Below are positions 36,062 to 46,505 of a stretch of 64,000 bases of DNA, piece after piece. Made by a program: the position numbers and the translations under genes. The stretch is taken from contig NZ_SCUT01000021.1 in assembly GCF_004297265.1 (NCBI RefSeq), positions 1 to 64,000 of the forward strand, written 5' to 3'. This DNA is from Reyranella sp. (GTDB taxonomy: Bacteria; Pseudomonadota; Alphaproteobacteria; Reyranellales; Reyranellaceae). Each line of letters begins with the position of its first letter. Position 1 is the stretch's first letter. The notes under the pieces were generated by a model that made no database searches, was not told the DNA's origin, and was given only the letters and a program-made list of their open reading frames with translations.

Positions 36062-36688
36062 TCAGGCGTTGGTGGTCAGGATGAAGTGGAGGTTCTTCAG
36101 GATTCCTGCCGTGGCGCCCCAGATATAACGCTCGCCATAGGGCATGGCGTAGTAGCGCCGCTCGCGCCCCTGCCAGACCCTGCTGTCGATGCGGTGATTG
36201 CGCTCGTCCAGAAAATGGGCGAGCGGCACTTCGAAGACATCGGCGACCTCGCGTGGATCTGCACGCGTCGTGAATCCGGGCGTCACGATGCCCACGATCG
36301 GGGTGATCTGGTAGCCCGTGCCCGTCCTGTAGAGGTCGAGCGATCCCACGACGTCGATGAAGTCGCGGGTCAGGCCGACCTCTTCCTCGGTTTCACGCAG
36401 CGCAGTCGCCGCCGCGTCCGTGTCCTCGGCCTGCCGGCGGCCGCCGGGAAAGGCGATCTGGCCCGCATGGCTCGGCATGTCCTCGGTGCGCTGGGTCAGC
36501 AGGACCGTGATTCCCGTCTCGCGCCGGATCAACGGCACGAGCACGGACGCAGGACGCCACACTTCGGGCATGGCCCCGACACCGTTCAGTGAGAAGTCAC
36601 TGCCGATGGGGGGCGACGCCACGGGCAATCCCGATGCCAAACGCCTGCTGCGCTCGGCCACCCGCCGCACAATTTCGTCAACCGTCAT
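36062..36688 (-). CDS. NUDIX hydrolase, CoA pyrophosphatase type
   Basis: The 208-residue protein has the UPF0035 marker for CoA pyrophosphatases (LLTQRTEDMPSHAGQIAFPGG) running into the NUDIX helix TALRETEEEVGL with its metal-binding glutamates. These enzymes hydrolyse CoA, acyl-CoA or oxidised CoA to phosphopantetheine and 3',5'-ADP. It is first in the minus-strand run with DUF6111-like, cca, membrane protein and ATPase, and diverges from the moxR operon. Confidence 0.92.
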   Translation of the reverse strand: MTVDEIVRRVAERSRRLASGLPVASPPIGSDFSLNGVGAMPEVWRPASVLVPLIRRETGITVLLTQRTEDMPSHAGQIAFPGGRRQAEDTDAAATALRETEEEVGLTRDFIDVVGSLDLYRTGTGYQITPIVGIVTPGFTTRADPREVADVFEVPLAHFLDERNHRIDSRVWQGRERRYYAMPYGERYIWGATAGILKNLHFILTTNA

Positions 36689-36754
36689 GCCCTTGTTCCG
36701 GCCTCAATTCTGGGCTTCCCTCAATCATATTCCCTCGACGACAGGAGCGCCCTG

Positions 36755-37768
<1,014 letters not shown>

Positions 37769-37801
37769 TCTTCTGGCCTGGGCATTGCACTGCGGGAGTT
37801 C

Positions 37802-38698
37802 ATGGCTTCGCCTTCAACCCTTCATAGGTCCCTGGAACTTGCCGGCACGCTGCCTGCCCTGATGGTGGCGGCCGATCGCGTGGCCGCGACCGTCATCCAG
37901 GGCGTGCACGGCCGCCGCCGCGTCGGCCAGGGCGATGCCTTCTGGCAGTACCGGCCGTTTCGCGACGGCGACAGCGCAACCCAGATCGACTGGCGCCAGA
38001 GCGCGCGCAGCCGCCATCTGTTCGTGCGCGAAACCGAATGGGAAGCCGCCGCCAGCATCTGGCTGTGGCGCGATGCCTCCCCCTCGATGCAGTACGCCTC
38101 GCTCAAGAACATCGACACCAAGGCCGTGCGCGCCGAGTTGATCACGCTCGCCGTCGCGAGCCTGCTGGCCGATGCCGGCGAGCGCGTCTCCGTTCTGGGC
38201 GGCGGCATGCGTCCGACATCCGGCCGCGTCGCCGTGCGCCGCGTCGCCGAGACCCTGCTCGACGAGAGCCGCGACACGTCGCGGACGCCCGCCAGCCTGC
38301 CGCCGATGGTGCCGCTGCCGGCGCATGGCACGGTGGTTCTCGTGTCCGACTGGCTCGATCCGCTGGAAAAGATCGGGGAGATCATCCGCTACTACGCCAG
38401 CGTCGGCGTGCGCGGCCATCTCGTGCAGATCCTCGATCCCGCCGAGGAAGAGCTGCCGTTCGACGGCCATGTGAAGTTCGAGGGCCTCGAAGCCGAGGGC
38501 CAGCACACGATCCGCCGGGTCGAAGCCGTGCGCTCGGCCTATGGCGCGCGCCTCGCCGCCCAGAAGGAAGGGCTGCAGCGTCTCGCGCGACCGGCCAACT
38601 GGACGGTCCATCTGCACCGCACAGACCGGTCGCCGCAGACCGTGCTGATGTCGCTTTATCTCGCCATGGCCGACATGGGTCGGCTGAACCTGGCCTGA
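37802..38698 (+). CDS. DUF58 domain protein
   Basis: The 298-residue protein has the DUF58 hallmark HGRRRVGQGDAFWQYRPFRDG followed by DWRQSARSRHLFVRETE, with a degenerate VWA-like fold (LWRDASPSMQY; VVLVSDWLD). It is the usual partner of MoxR ATPases; its exact job is unknown. It starts 33 bases after moxR and ends four bases before the BatA/DUF4159 gene. Confidence 0.93.
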   Translation: MASPSTLHRSLELAGTLPALMVAADRVAATVIQGVHGRRRVGQGDAFWQYRPFRDGDSATQIDWRQSARSRHLFVRETEWEAAASIWLWRDASPSMQYASLKNIDTKAVRAELITLAVASLLADAGERVSVLGGGMRPTSGRVAVRRVAETLLDESRDTSRTPASLPPMVPLPAHGTVVLVSDWLDPLEKIGEIIRYYASVGVRGHLVQILDPAEEELPFDGHVKFEGLEAEGQHTIRRVEAVRSAYGARLAAQKEGLQRLARPANWTVHLHRTDRSPQTVLMSLYLAMADMGRLNLA

Positions 38699-38702
38699 CA
38701 GC

Positions 38703-41495
38703 ATGCTCAGTCTCGGCGCATTCGCCTTCGCTGCCCCCGGCATGCTGGCCCTGCTGGTGGCCCTGCCGGCGATCTATTTCCTGCTGCGGCTGATTCCGCC
38801 GCTGCCCAAGCTCGTGCGCTTCCCCGCCATCCGGCTGCTGGTCGGGCTGGAGCCCGCCGAGCAGACGCCGATGAAGATGCCGTGGTGGCTGCTGCTGCTG
38901 CGCCTGCTGCTGGCGACGGCGCTGATCCTGGCCGTCGCGCGCCCGCTGCTGAACCCGCAGGCAGAGTTGCCGGGCCGCGGGCCGCTGCTGCTGGTGATCG
39001 ACGATGGCTGGTCGAGCGCCCCCGGCTGGGCCACGCGTACCGCCCACGCCGAACGCCTGATCCAGCGTGCCGAGCGCGCCAACCGTCCGGTGGTCCTCGT
39101 CGGCACCGCGCCCGCCCCGCTCGATGCGCCCGCCGTGCGGCGCGGCGCCCTGCGTCCCGACGAGGCGCGCACCTTGTTGCGGGCCTTCCGTCCCAAGCCC
39201 TGGCCGACCGATCGCACGGCGGCCGCCGCCGCCATCGACCAGATGCAGATCGATCCCGGCGCCTATGCGGTCTGGCTGAGCGACGGCCTCGAGGATGAAG
39301 GCGCGACGCGCCTCGCCGAGCGCCTGCGCCGCTTCGACGGTTTGCAGGTGCTGCTGCCCGACCAGGCCACGACCCCGCTGCTGCTCCTGCCGCCGGCCGC
39401 CGAAGGCCGCGACCTCAAGGTGCGGGCGCTGCGCGCCGTCGCCGACGGTCCCCGCAGGGCGGCGATCCAGGCGTCCGACGAGCAGGGCCGTGTCGTGGCC
39501 CGCATGGACCTCGACTTCGCCGCCACCGCAACCCAGGGCGAAGGCATGCTCTCCATCCCGGCCGAGCTGCGCAACCGCATGGCCCGCCTCGACATCGAGG
39601 CCCAGGGCGGCGCCGGCAGCGCGATCCTGCTCGACGAGCGCCATCGCCGCCGCCCCGTGGCGATCCTCGGCGAGCGCGCCACCGCCGGCAACCAGCCGCT
39701 GCTGCAGGAGATCTACTTCCTCGAGCGGGCGCTCGATCCCTATGTGAGCCTGAGCATCGGCGATCGCGAGTCCGTGCTGACGCGCAACACCGCGGTGCTG
39801 CTGATCCCCGATGGTTCCGCCCCGTCGGCCAACGACCGCGAGGAGATCGCCAAGTGGATCGAGCGCGGCGGGATCGCCGTGCGCTTCGCCGGCCCCAACC
39901 TCGCGGCCGGCGCCGACACTCTCGTGCCGACGCCGCTGCGTCTCGGCGACCGTGCCTTGGGCGGAGTCATGAGCTGGGGCCAGCCCAGCGCGCTGGCCGA
40001 GTTCCCGCCCAACAGCCCGTTCCTCGGCATCCCGATCCCGAAGGACGTTCGCATCTCGCAGCAGGTCCTGGCCGAGCCGACGCCCGATCTGGCCGACAAG
40101 ACCTGGGCCCGCCTCGCCGACGGCACGCCGCTGGTCACCGCGGAGAAGCGTGGCCAGGGCTATCTCGTTCTCATCCACACCACCGCCAACACCGGCTGGA
40201 GCAACCTGTCCCTGTCGGGCCTGTTCGTGAACATGTTGCAACGGCTGGTCACGCTCTCGCGCGGCGTCGCCGGCGACGGCGTCAACAAGGCGCTGAAGCC
40301 ATGGCGCACGCTCGACGGCTTCGGCCGCCTGGGCGCACCGCCGGCCGGCATCCAGATGCTTCCGGCCGATGCCGGTGAGACCTTCCAGCCCAAGCCCGCC
40401 TCGCCGCCGGGCCTCTATGGCGATGAGAACGCCCAGGTCGCCTTCAATATCGGCGGCCGCATTGCCGAGCCGAAACCGCTGGTGCTGCCGGGCGGGATCT
40501 CGACCGACAAGCTCTCGGAAGGCGGCGAGACGGATCTCTCGAAGTGGTTCCTGCTGGCCGCGCTGGTGTTGCTGCTGGCCGACCTGCTGATCTCGCTGTG
40601 GCTGCGCGGCCTGCTGCCGAAGGCCGTCCGGTTCGGACGCGCCGCCCCGGCCGCCGTGCTGCTGGCCGCCCTGGTGTTCACGGGATCGCCCGACGTCGAG
40701 GCGCAGCAGCCCGCGCCGCCCCAGCGCCCTGGCGCCCCGTCGACCCAACCCGCGGCCAAACCCGGTCCGCCACCGCTCACCGACGAGCAGGCGCTCAAGG
40801 GCTCGCTCGACATCCGCCTCGCCTACATCGTCACCGGCGACAAGGAAGTCGACGACATCAGCAAGGCGGGCCTCGAGGGTCTGAGCGAGATCCTGCGCAG
40901 TCGTACCTCGGTCGAACCCGCCGATCCGGTCGGCCTCGATCTCGAGCGCGACGAGCCCCGTCTCTATCCGCTGATCTACTGGCCCGTGACCTCGACGCAG
41001 CCGGCCCTGTCGCCGCGCGCGCAGGCCGCGCTCGACCGCTACCTGCGGACCGGCGGCATCATCTTCATCGACACGCGCGACCAGCAGATGAGCTTCGATC
41101 GTCCGGCCGGCGGCAATCCCGACCTCAAGCGCCTGCTGGCCGGCGTCGAGACGCCGCCGCTGGTCGCCATGCCGCCGGACCACGTGCTGAGCAAGGCCTT
41201 CTATCTCCTGTCGGACATGCCGGGCCGCTGGCAGGGCGGGAAGCTCTGGATTGAGTCGGGAACCGGTCGCGTCAATGACGGCGTCACCACCATCCTGATC
41301 GGCTCCAACGACTATGCCGGCGCCTGGGCGACCGACCAGCGCGGGCGCGGCCTGATGCCGGTGACGCCGGGCGGCGAGACGCAACGCGAGATGTCCTACC
41401 GCTTCGGCGTCAACCTCGTGATGCATGCGCTGACCGGCAACTACAAGGACGACCAGGTTCACCTGCAGGACATCATGCAGAGGTTGAGGCGATGA
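38703..41495 (+). CDS. BatA N-terminal / DUF4159 C-terminal membrane protein
   Basis: The 930-residue protein joins three parts. Residues about 1-90 are a BatA-type membrane anchor (two helices; PPLPKLVRFPAIRLL). A long periplasmic or cytoplasmic middle region contains a VWA-like stretch (LLLVIDDGWSSAPGW). After further helices near residues 612-636 and 645-668 comes DUF4159 (LDIRLAYIVTGDKEVDD, LYPLIYWPVTSTQPALSP, GGIIFIDTRDQ). It overlaps the next gene by ATGA. With MoxR and DUF58 partners it may be a substrate-handling membrane complex; function unknown. Confidence 0.88.
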   Translation: MLSLGAFAFAAPGMLALLVALPAIYFLLRLIPPLPKLVRFPAIRLLVGLEPAEQTPMKMPWWLLLLRLLLATALILAVARPLLNPQAELPGRGPLLLVIDDGWSSAPGWATRTAHAERLIQRAERANRPVVLVGTAPAPLDAPAVRRGALRPDEARTLLRAFRPKPWPTDRTAAAAAIDQMQIDPGAYAVWLSDGLEDEGATRLAERLRRFDGLQVLLPDQATTPLLLLPPAAEGRDLKVRALRAVADGPRRAAIQASDEQGRVVARMDLDFAATATQGEGMLSIPAELRNRMARLDIEAQGGAGSAILLDERHRRRPVAILGERATAGNQPLLQEIYFLERALDPYVSLSIGDRESVLTRNTAVLLIPDGSAPSANDREEIAKWIERGGIAVRFAGPNLAAGADTLVPTPLRLGDRALGGVMSWGQPSALAEFPPNSPFLGIPIPKDVRISQQVLAEPTPDLADKTWARLADGTPLVTAEKRGQGYLVLIHTTANTGWSNLSLSGLFVNMLQRLVTLSRGVAGDGVNKALKPWRTLDGFGRLGAPPAGIQMLPADAGETFQPKPASPPGLYGDENAQVAFNIGGRIAEPKPLVLPGGISTDKLSEGGETDLSKWFLLAALVLLLADLLISLWLRGLLPKAVRFGRAAPAAVLLAALVFTGSPDVEAQQPAPPQRPGAPSTQPAAKPGPPPLTDEQALKGSLDIRLAYIVTGDKEVDDISKAGLEGLSEILRSRTSVEPADPVGLDLERDEPRLYPLIYWPVTSTQPALSPRAQAALDRYLRTGGIIFIDTRDQQMSFDRPAGGNPDLKRLLAGVETPPLVAMPPDHVLSKAFYLLSDMPGRWQGGKLWIESGTGRVNDGVTTILIGSNDYAGAWATDQRGRGLMPVTPGGETQREMSYRFGVNLVMHALTGNYKDDQVHLQDIMQRLRR

Positions 41496-43576
41496 ACATG
41501 ACATCGGCCGTCTCGGTCGCCTTCGATCCGCTGCTGCCGTGGACGGTGCTGGCCGTGCTGGGCGCGATCGGCCTCGTGCTGGTGCTGCTCGGCCTGCGCG
41601 CCGGTGCGCGCGGCACGATCTGGCGGCTGGGCTCCCTCGTCGTTGTGCTGGCGGCGCTGGCCAATCCCTCGCTGATCGAGGAACAGCGCAAGCCCATTGC
41701 CGACGTGGCGCTGGTCGTCGTCGACGACAGCGATTCCATGGCGATCGGCGAGCGGCGCCAGCAGGTCCACGCCGCCCGTGAGTCGCTGAAGCGCAAGCTC
41801 GGCCAGCAAGAAGGGCTCGAAGTGCGCGAGGTGGTGCTGCCGCCGTCGCACATCCAGCTGGGCAGCGAACGGCCGGGCGGCACGCGCCTGATCGAGACGA
41901 TGCGCTCGGCGCTGATCGAGATTCCACAGGAACGGCTGGCCGGCGTGGTGCTGCTGAGCGACGGCCAGGTCCATGACGTGCCCGCCGGCGTGCCGCCGGA
42001 ACTGGGCGGTGCCCCCGTGCATGCGCTGATCGCCGGCCGGAAGAACGAGCGCGACCGGCTGATCGTGCTCGAACAGTCGCCGCGCTTCGGCGTCGTCGGC
42101 CGCGAGGTGACCGCCAAGTTCCGGATCGAGGATCCCGCGGGCGGCACCGCGCCGGTCACCCTGTCGGTCGGCGGTGAGGTCGTGAAGCGTATCGATGTCC
42201 CCGTCGGCCGCTCGGTCGAGCTGCCGATCACCGTCGGCAATCCCGGCGCCAACGTCGTCGAGCTGGAAGTCGGCCCCGGCACGAGCGAGCTCACCCTCGA
42301 CAACAACCGCGCGCTGTTCACGATCAACGGCGTGCGCGACCGGCTGCGCGTGCTGCTGGTCTCGGGCGAGCCCTACCAGGGCGAGCGGGCGTGGCGGAAC
42401 CTGCTGAAGAGCGACCCCGCGGTCGACCTCGTGCACTTCACCATCCTGCGCACGCCGCAGAAGGACGATTTCACGCCGGTGCGCGAGCTGTCGCTGATCG
42501 TCTTCCCGATGCGCGAGCTGTTCGAGCAGAAGCTGAAGGAATTCGACCTGATCATCTTCGACCGCTACGAGTCGGGGAACCTGATCACGCGCGACTATTT
42601 CCGCAACATCTCCGAATACGTGAAGGGCGGCGGGGCGCTGCTCGTCTCGGTCGGCCCGGTGTTCGCGACCCAGCGCTCGCTCTATCGCACGCCGCTCGGC
42701 GCCATCCTGCCCGGCGCGCCGACCGGTGACGTGGTCGAAACCGGCTTCAAGCCGAAGGTCACCGAGATCGGCCAGCGCCATCCGGTGACGGCGAACCTCC
42801 CGCAGGCGGGCGATCCCAACAAGGAGCCGGAGTGGGGCCGCTGGTTCCGCCTCGTCACCTCGCGCACCGAGCGCGGCAACGCGGTGCTGGCCGGCGCCGA
42901 GGAGAAGCCGCTGGTGATCCTCGACCGGGTCGGCGAGGGCCGCGTGGCGCAGCTCCTGTCCGATCACCTGTGGCTGTGGAACCGCGGCATCGATGGCGGC
43001 GGGCCGCAGCCCGAGCTGGTGCGCCGGGTCGCCCATTGGCTGATGAAGGAGCCCGATCTCGAGGAAGAGGCGCTGCGCGCCACCGCCGTCGGCGGCCGCA
43101 TCGAGATCACGCGCCGTACGCTGGCCGCGACCTTCCCGCAAGTCACCATGACCTCGCCGGGCGGCGCCACCCGCACGCTCGACCTGCGCCAGACCGCACC
43201 GGGCCTCGGCCTCGCCGTGGTCGATGTCGACAAGCCCGGCCTCTACCGCTTCGACGACGGCACGCTGCGCGCCGTTGCCGCCGTCGGCAGCCCCGACCCG
43301 CTCGAATTCTCCGACGTGCGCGCGACCGACGCGAAGCTGAAGCCGCTGACCGAGGGCACCGGCGGCGCCCTGATGTGGCTCGCCGACCAGTCCGACCCGG
43401 ACATCCGCACCGTCCGCCCCGGCCGTGCCGCCGGCGGCTCCGACTGGATCGGCCTGCGCCGCAACGAGGGCTACACGGTCGCCGGCATCAACCAGCTGCC
43501 GCTGCTGCCCGGCATCCTCGTGGCGCTCGCCTTCCTGATGGCCATCGCCAGCGCCTGGTGGCGCGAGGGGCGCTAA
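41492..43576 (+). CDS. Large VWA-like / glutamine-amidotransferase-like membrane protein
   Basis: The 694-residue protein has two N-terminal helices (TVLAVLGAIGLVLVLLGLRA; LGSLVVVLAALANPSLI), a MIDAS-like ALVVVDDSDSMAIGE, a second nucleotide-fold region (RLRVLLVSGEPYQGERAW; LIIFDRYESGN; VKGGGALLVSVGP) like class I amidotransferase-fold proteins without a catalytic Cys that I can see, and a C-terminal helix (LLPGILVALAFLMAIASAWW). It completes the MoxR operon. Role unknown. Its TAA stop lies within an 11-bp stem. Confidence 0.85.
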   Translation: MNMTSAVSVAFDPLLPWTVLAVLGAIGLVLVLLGLRAGARGTIWRLGSLVVVLAALANPSLIEEQRKPIADVALVVVDDSDSMAIGERRQQVHAARESLKRKLGQQEGLEVREVVLPPSHIQLGSERPGGTRLIETMRSALIEIPQERLAGVVLLSDGQVHDVPAGVPPELGGAPVHALIAGRKNERDRLIVLEQSPRFGVVGREVTAKFRIEDPAGGTAPVTLSVGGEVVKRIDVPVGRSVELPITVGNPGANVVELEVGPGTSELTLDNNRALFTINGVRDRLRVLLVSGEPYQGERAWRNLLKSDPAVDLVHFTILRTPQKDDFTPVRELSLIVFPMRELFEQKLKEFDLIIFDRYESGNLITRDYFRNISEYVKGGGALLVSVGPVFATQRSLYRTPLGAILPGAPTGDVVETGFKPKVTEIGQRHPVTANLPQAGDPNKEPEWGRWFRLVTSRTERGNAVLAGAEEKPLVILDRVGEGRVAQLLSDHLWLWNRGIDGGGPQPELVRRVAHWLMKEPDLEEEALRATAVGGRIEITRRTLAATFPQVTMTSPGGATRTLDLRQTAPGLGLAVVDVDKPGLYRFDDGTLRAVAAVGSPDPLEFSDVRATDAKLKPLTEGTGGALMWLADQSDPDIRTVRPGRAAGGSDWIGLRRNEGYTVAGINQLPLLPGILVALAFLMAIASAWWREGR

Positions 43577-43599
43577 GCTGAGCGAAGGTCAGCTTAGCG
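43571..43599 (+). terminator. 11-bp perfect hairpin overlapping the stop codon of the VWA-like gene
   Basis: CGCTAAGCTGA (43571-43581) contains the TAA stop; TCAGCTTAGCG (43589-43599) is its exact inverse with loop GCGAAGG. No T-run. It closes the MoxR operon. Confidence 0.7.
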
Positions 43600-43614
43600 A
43601 TTAAGCGTCAGGCC

Positions 43615-43634
43615 GCGGCTTGGTTACAAGCCGC
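43615..43634. repeat. Small palindrome with TTGGTTACAA core
   Basis: GCGGCTTG, GTTA, CAAGCCGC: eight-base stem. It shares its core, in inverse, with 17508-17525, while the outer stem bases differ in a paired way. Confidence 0.45.
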
Positions 43635-43643
43635 CAAGCCCTC

Positions 43644-43677
43644 GGCAATGTCCGGGAGCGCCTAAGAACAAACGACC
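43644..43677. repeat. GGCAATGTCCGGGAGCGCC repeat, copy 1
   Basis: A 34-base unit starting GGCAATGTCCGGGAGCGCC and ending AACGACC matches the inverse of 48743-48776 at about 30 of 34 positions. Both are in intergenic gaps bounding the LacI/BVMO cluster. Confidence 0.6.
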
Positions 43678-43687
43678 AAACTCTTCC

Positions 43688-44428
43688 TCAGTACGTCGCG
43701 CGGCCGCCCGAAATGTCGAAGACCGCGCCGGTCGAGAAGGAACAGGCCGGCGACGACAGCCAGAAGGCCATCTCGGCAACCTCTTCGGGCCGGACCATGC
43801 GCGCCATCGGCACGTTTGCCAGAAGCTTCGCGCGCCGTTCGTCGGTGAGGTCGCCGAAGATCGCCGTCTCGGAGGCCGAGGGCGTGATCGCGTTCACGAG
43901 TACGCCTGACGTCGCGAGCTCCTTGCCCATCGACTTGGTGAGCGCGATGACGGCGGCCTTGGACGCGACATAGGCCGCGACGTTGGGATTGCCGTCCTTG
44001 CCCGCGATCGAGGCGATGTTGACGATGCGGCCGTAGCCCCCCGCCACCATGTCGGGCACCGCGGCCTGGCAGCAGCGGAACGTGCCGCTGAGGTTGATGT
44101 CGAGCACGCGGTGCCATTGCTCTTCGGGATAGGACGCGATACCGGCCGAGGGGCCGAGGATGCCGGCGCTGTTCACCAGGATCGAGGGCGCGCCGAGTGC
44201 TTGCTTCGTCGCCGACCAGGCCGCGCGCACGGACTTTGTATCGGTGACATCGACGGCGAAGGCCTGCGCGCCCTCGCCGATTTCCTCGCCGACGCGCTTC
44301 GCGCCGGCCAGGTCCAAATCCCAAAGGGCGACCTTGATGCCTTCCTTCGCAAAGCGATGTGCGATGGCCCGGCCAAGGCCGCTGGCCGCACCGGTGACGA
44401 CGGCAGCGGCCTGCGTGATGGGGCTCAT
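43688..44428 (-). CDS. SDR-family oxidoreductase (LacI/BVMO cluster)
   Basis: The 246-residue short-chain dehydrogenase has the cofactor motif TGAASGLG, NSAG, catalytic Ser in NIASIAG and the YVASK active-site pair; it ends ISGG. ALWDLDLAG after beta-2 (Asp) suggests NAD preference. It starts inside the stop of the Bug receptor gene (ATGA), third in a minus-strand run lacI-Bug-SDR. It likely oxidises an alcohol or ketone of the pathway served by the divergent monooxygenase; the substrate is unknown. Confidence 0.92.
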   Translation of the reverse strand: MSPITQAAAVVTGAASGLGRAIAHRFAKEGIKVALWDLDLAGAKRVGEEIGEGAQAFAVDVTDTKSVRAAWSATKQALGAPSILVNSAGILGPSAGIASYPEEQWHRVLDINLSGTFRCCQAAVPDMVAGGYGRIVNIASIAGKDGNPNVAAYVASKAAVIALTKSMGKELATSGVLVNAITPSASETAIFGDLTDERRAKLLANVPMARMVRPEEVAEMAFWLSSPACSFSTGAVFDISGGRATY

Positions 44429-45396
44429 GGCTTGACGTTGGCCTGTTGCGCGATCTTGCGCAGGGTCGCGATGTCCTTGGCCGTCTGCGCCTTGAGATCG
44501 TCGGGGCTGATGGTCGAGGCGGTCATGCCGAACTCGGCCCAGCGCTCCTTGATGTCGGGCATGGCCAGGATCTTCATCAGCTCGGCATGCAGGCGCTGGA
44601 CGATCGGCTTGGGCGTGTTGAGCGGCGCCATCAGGTCGTAGCGCCAGACGAAGTCGAAATCGACGCCCTGCTCGACGAAGCCCGGCACGTCGGGGAAGTT
44701 GATGGATCGGCGCGTGCACGACACCACCACCTTGACCTTGCCCGACTTGACCATCGGCACCGCCGACTGCACGTCGGAGAAGCCGAGCTTGATGTGGCCC
44801 GCCGCCACGTCGTTCAACACCGGCGCCGCGCCCTTGTAGGGTACATGGGTCATGTTGATGCCGGTGCCGGCCCGGATGATCTCGGCGCAGAGATGGCCCG
44901 TGGAGCCGTTGCCCCAGGTTCCGTAGTTCACTTCGCCGGGCTTGGCCTTGGCCAGCGCGATCACGTCGCGCAGGTCCTTCACCGGATAGTCCGGGCTGGC
45001 GACCATCACGACCGTCGCCGATCCGATGTCGGCCAGATGCTCGAAATCCTTCACCGGATCGTAGGGCAGGTCCGGCATCACCGCCGGATTGACGACGACG
45101 GTGCTGGCCGATCCGAGCACCAGCGTATAGCCGTCCGGCGGCGCCTTCTGGGCCGCTTCCATGGCGATGACACCCGAAGCGCCCGGCTTGTTGTCGACGA
45201 TCACGGTCTGCCCGAGGGCGGTGCCGAGCTTCTCTGCCAGGGCCCGCGCCACCAGGTCGGTGCCGCCACCCGCCGCGAACGGCACGATCAGGCGGATCGG
45301 CTTGCTCGGCCATTTGGCGTCGCTCGTCTGCGCCACTGCGGGCGCGGTCACGCCGAGCGCCAAAGCCAGGGCGAATGCCCTCCGGAACAATCTCAT
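44425..45396 (-). CDS. Tripartite transporter substrate-binding protein (Bug family), cluster-linked
   Basis: The 323-residue periplasmic receptor begins MRLFRRAFALALALGVTAPA (signal cut near AVAQ) and has KPIRLIVPFAAGGGTDLVAR, YGTWGNGSTGHLCAEII and HVPYKGAAPVLNDV, the Bug motifs. The ATG at 45396 is placed right after GGAGGAAAG, so it is preferred to the GTG at 45408. No TctA/TctB gene is next to it, so it must share a permease encoded elsewhere or act as a sensor. It lies between lacI and the SDR gene. Confidence 0.92.
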   Translation of the reverse strand: MRLFRRAFALALALGVTAPAVAQTSDAKWPSKPIRLIVPFAAGGGTDLVARALAEKLGTALGQTVIVDNKPGASGVIAMEAAQKAPPDGYTLVLGSASTVVVNPAVMPDLPYDPVKDFEHLADIGSATVVMVASPDYPVKDLRDVIALAKAKPGEVNYGTWGNGSTGHLCAEIIRAGTGINMTHVPYKGAAPVLNDVAAGHIKLGFSDVQSAVPMVKSGKVKVVVSCTRRSINFPDVPGFVEQGVDFDFVWRYDLMAPLNTPKPIVQRLHAELMKILAMPDIKERWAEFGMTASTISPDDLKAQTAKDIATLRKIAQQANVKP

Positions 45397-45420
45397 TCTT
45401 TCCTCCACTTAGGTTCTTGA

Positions 45421-46479
45421 TTACGTCGTCGGCGGCGGCACACAGGATTCGCGCAGCACGAGATCGACCGGCAGCAGCGCGCGCGACTGCCCCTCCCCCG
45501 TGCCGCGCAGCCGTTGCAGCAGCAGTTCGGCCGCCGCCCGGCCGACATCCTCCAGGCTCCAGCGCAAGGCCGTAATCGCCGGCGAGTGCACGGCGGCGAG
45601 ATCGGTATCGCCGACGGCGATCACCGACAGGTCGCGTGGCACGGAATGGCCGAGGTCGCGCGCGGCGCGCAGCGCACCGGCCAGGATGCGGGTGCCGAGG
45701 GCGATGATCGCCGTCGGGCGCCGGTCGCGGCGCAGCAGTTCGAGCGCATCGCCCTGGGCGAAATCCATCGACGATTCCTGGAGGCAGATCAGCGCGCCCT
45801 CGGGATCGATGTCGGCCTCGGCAAAGGCCGCCTTGAAGCCCGCGATGCGCTCCCGGCCCGGCCGCATGCGCGCGCCCGGTGTCAGCAGGGCGATGCGGCG
45901 ATGGCCCAGGCCGATCAGATAGCGCGTCGCGGTCCGGGCACCTTCGCGATGGTCGACCAGCACCGCGGGCCAGGGCCTATCGCCCTCCCCGGGCACGTCG
46001 CGGTCAAGGATGACCACCGGCGCACCGCCGGTGGCGAGGTCGCGCCAGGCGCGGTCGTTCTCGTCGCTGCCGGGTGCCACCAGCATGCCGTCGAGGCGCC
46101 GGCTGCGGAACGCCGCGACCATCGCCCGCTCGCGCGCCGGATCGTTCGCGGTGTTGGCCACGACCATCAGCAAGCCGGTCTCGCGCAGCCGGGCCTCCGC
46201 CGCCTGCACGATGCTGGCGTAGAGCGGATTGGCGACGTCGGACACCAGACAGCCGACCATGCCGGTCGTGCGCGTGCGCAGGCTGCGCGCCTGGAAATCC
46301 GGCTGGTAGCGGAGCTTCTCCGCCGCGGCGGCGACGTCGCGCGCCACCCGCGCGCTGACGTTCTTGCCGCCGTTCAGCGCCCGTGACACCGACCCAACCG
46401 ACACGCCGGCCGCCCGGGCCACGTCTCGAATTGTCGCTTTGGAAACGATTTCTGCCATACGAAGGCTCATAATTGACAT
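45421..46479 (-). CDS. LacI-family transcriptional regulator
   Basis: The 352-residue regulator has the LacI helix-turn-helix and hinge (ATIRDVARAAGVSVGSVSRALNGG, quoted here in part only: IRDVARAAGVSVGSVSRAL) and a periplasmic-binding-like sensor (GMVGCLVSDVANPLYASIV; ALICLQESSMD). Starts at 46479, 46470 and 46458 are all possible; the first is used. A perfect LacI-type operator lies 27 bases upstream and a second, slightly degenerate one overlaps its own first codons, so autorepression plus control of the divergent monooxygenase operon is expected. The inducer is unknown. Confidence 0.93.
   Translation of the reverse strand: MSIMSLRMAEIVSKATIRDVARAAGVSVGSVSRALNGGKNVSARVARDVAAAAEKLRYQPDFQARSLRTRTTGMVGCLVSDVANPLYASIVQAAEARLRETGLLMVVANTANDPARERAMVAAFRSRRLDGMLVAPGSDENDRAWRDLATGGAPVVILDRDVPGEGDRPWPAVLVDHREGARTATRYLIGLGHRRIALLTPGARMRPGRERIAGFKAAFAEADIDPEGALICLQESSMDFAQGDALELLRRDRRPTAIIALGTRILAGALRAARDLGHSVPRDLSVIAVGDTDLAAVHSPAITALRWSLEDVGRAAAELLLQRLRGTGEGQSRALLPVDLVLRESCVPPPTT
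46440..46453. promoter_or_regulatory. Second LacI-type operator, inside the start of the lacI-like gene
   Basis: TGGAAACGATTTCT matches 11 of 14 positions of the perfect operator at 46506-46519 and 9 of 10 fixed bases of the LacI consensus TGNAANCGNTTNCA when read on the minus strand. Centres are 66 bases apart, about six helical turns, compatible with DNA looping. Confidence 0.5.
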
Positions 46480-46505
46480 TCCAAGTCGCCCTTGCAAGGT
46501 TGAAT

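Noticed and set aside
38382-41927. An 1181-codon open frame antisense to the BatA/DUF4159 gene, and similar very long antisense frames at 7.7-10.5, 45.4-48.0 and 53.9-56.9 kb.
   Set aside because: They mirror well-supported genes on the other strand, are rich in Arg, Ala, Gly and His from GC-rich third positions and show no family motifs. Only the parts that hold real genes were kept.
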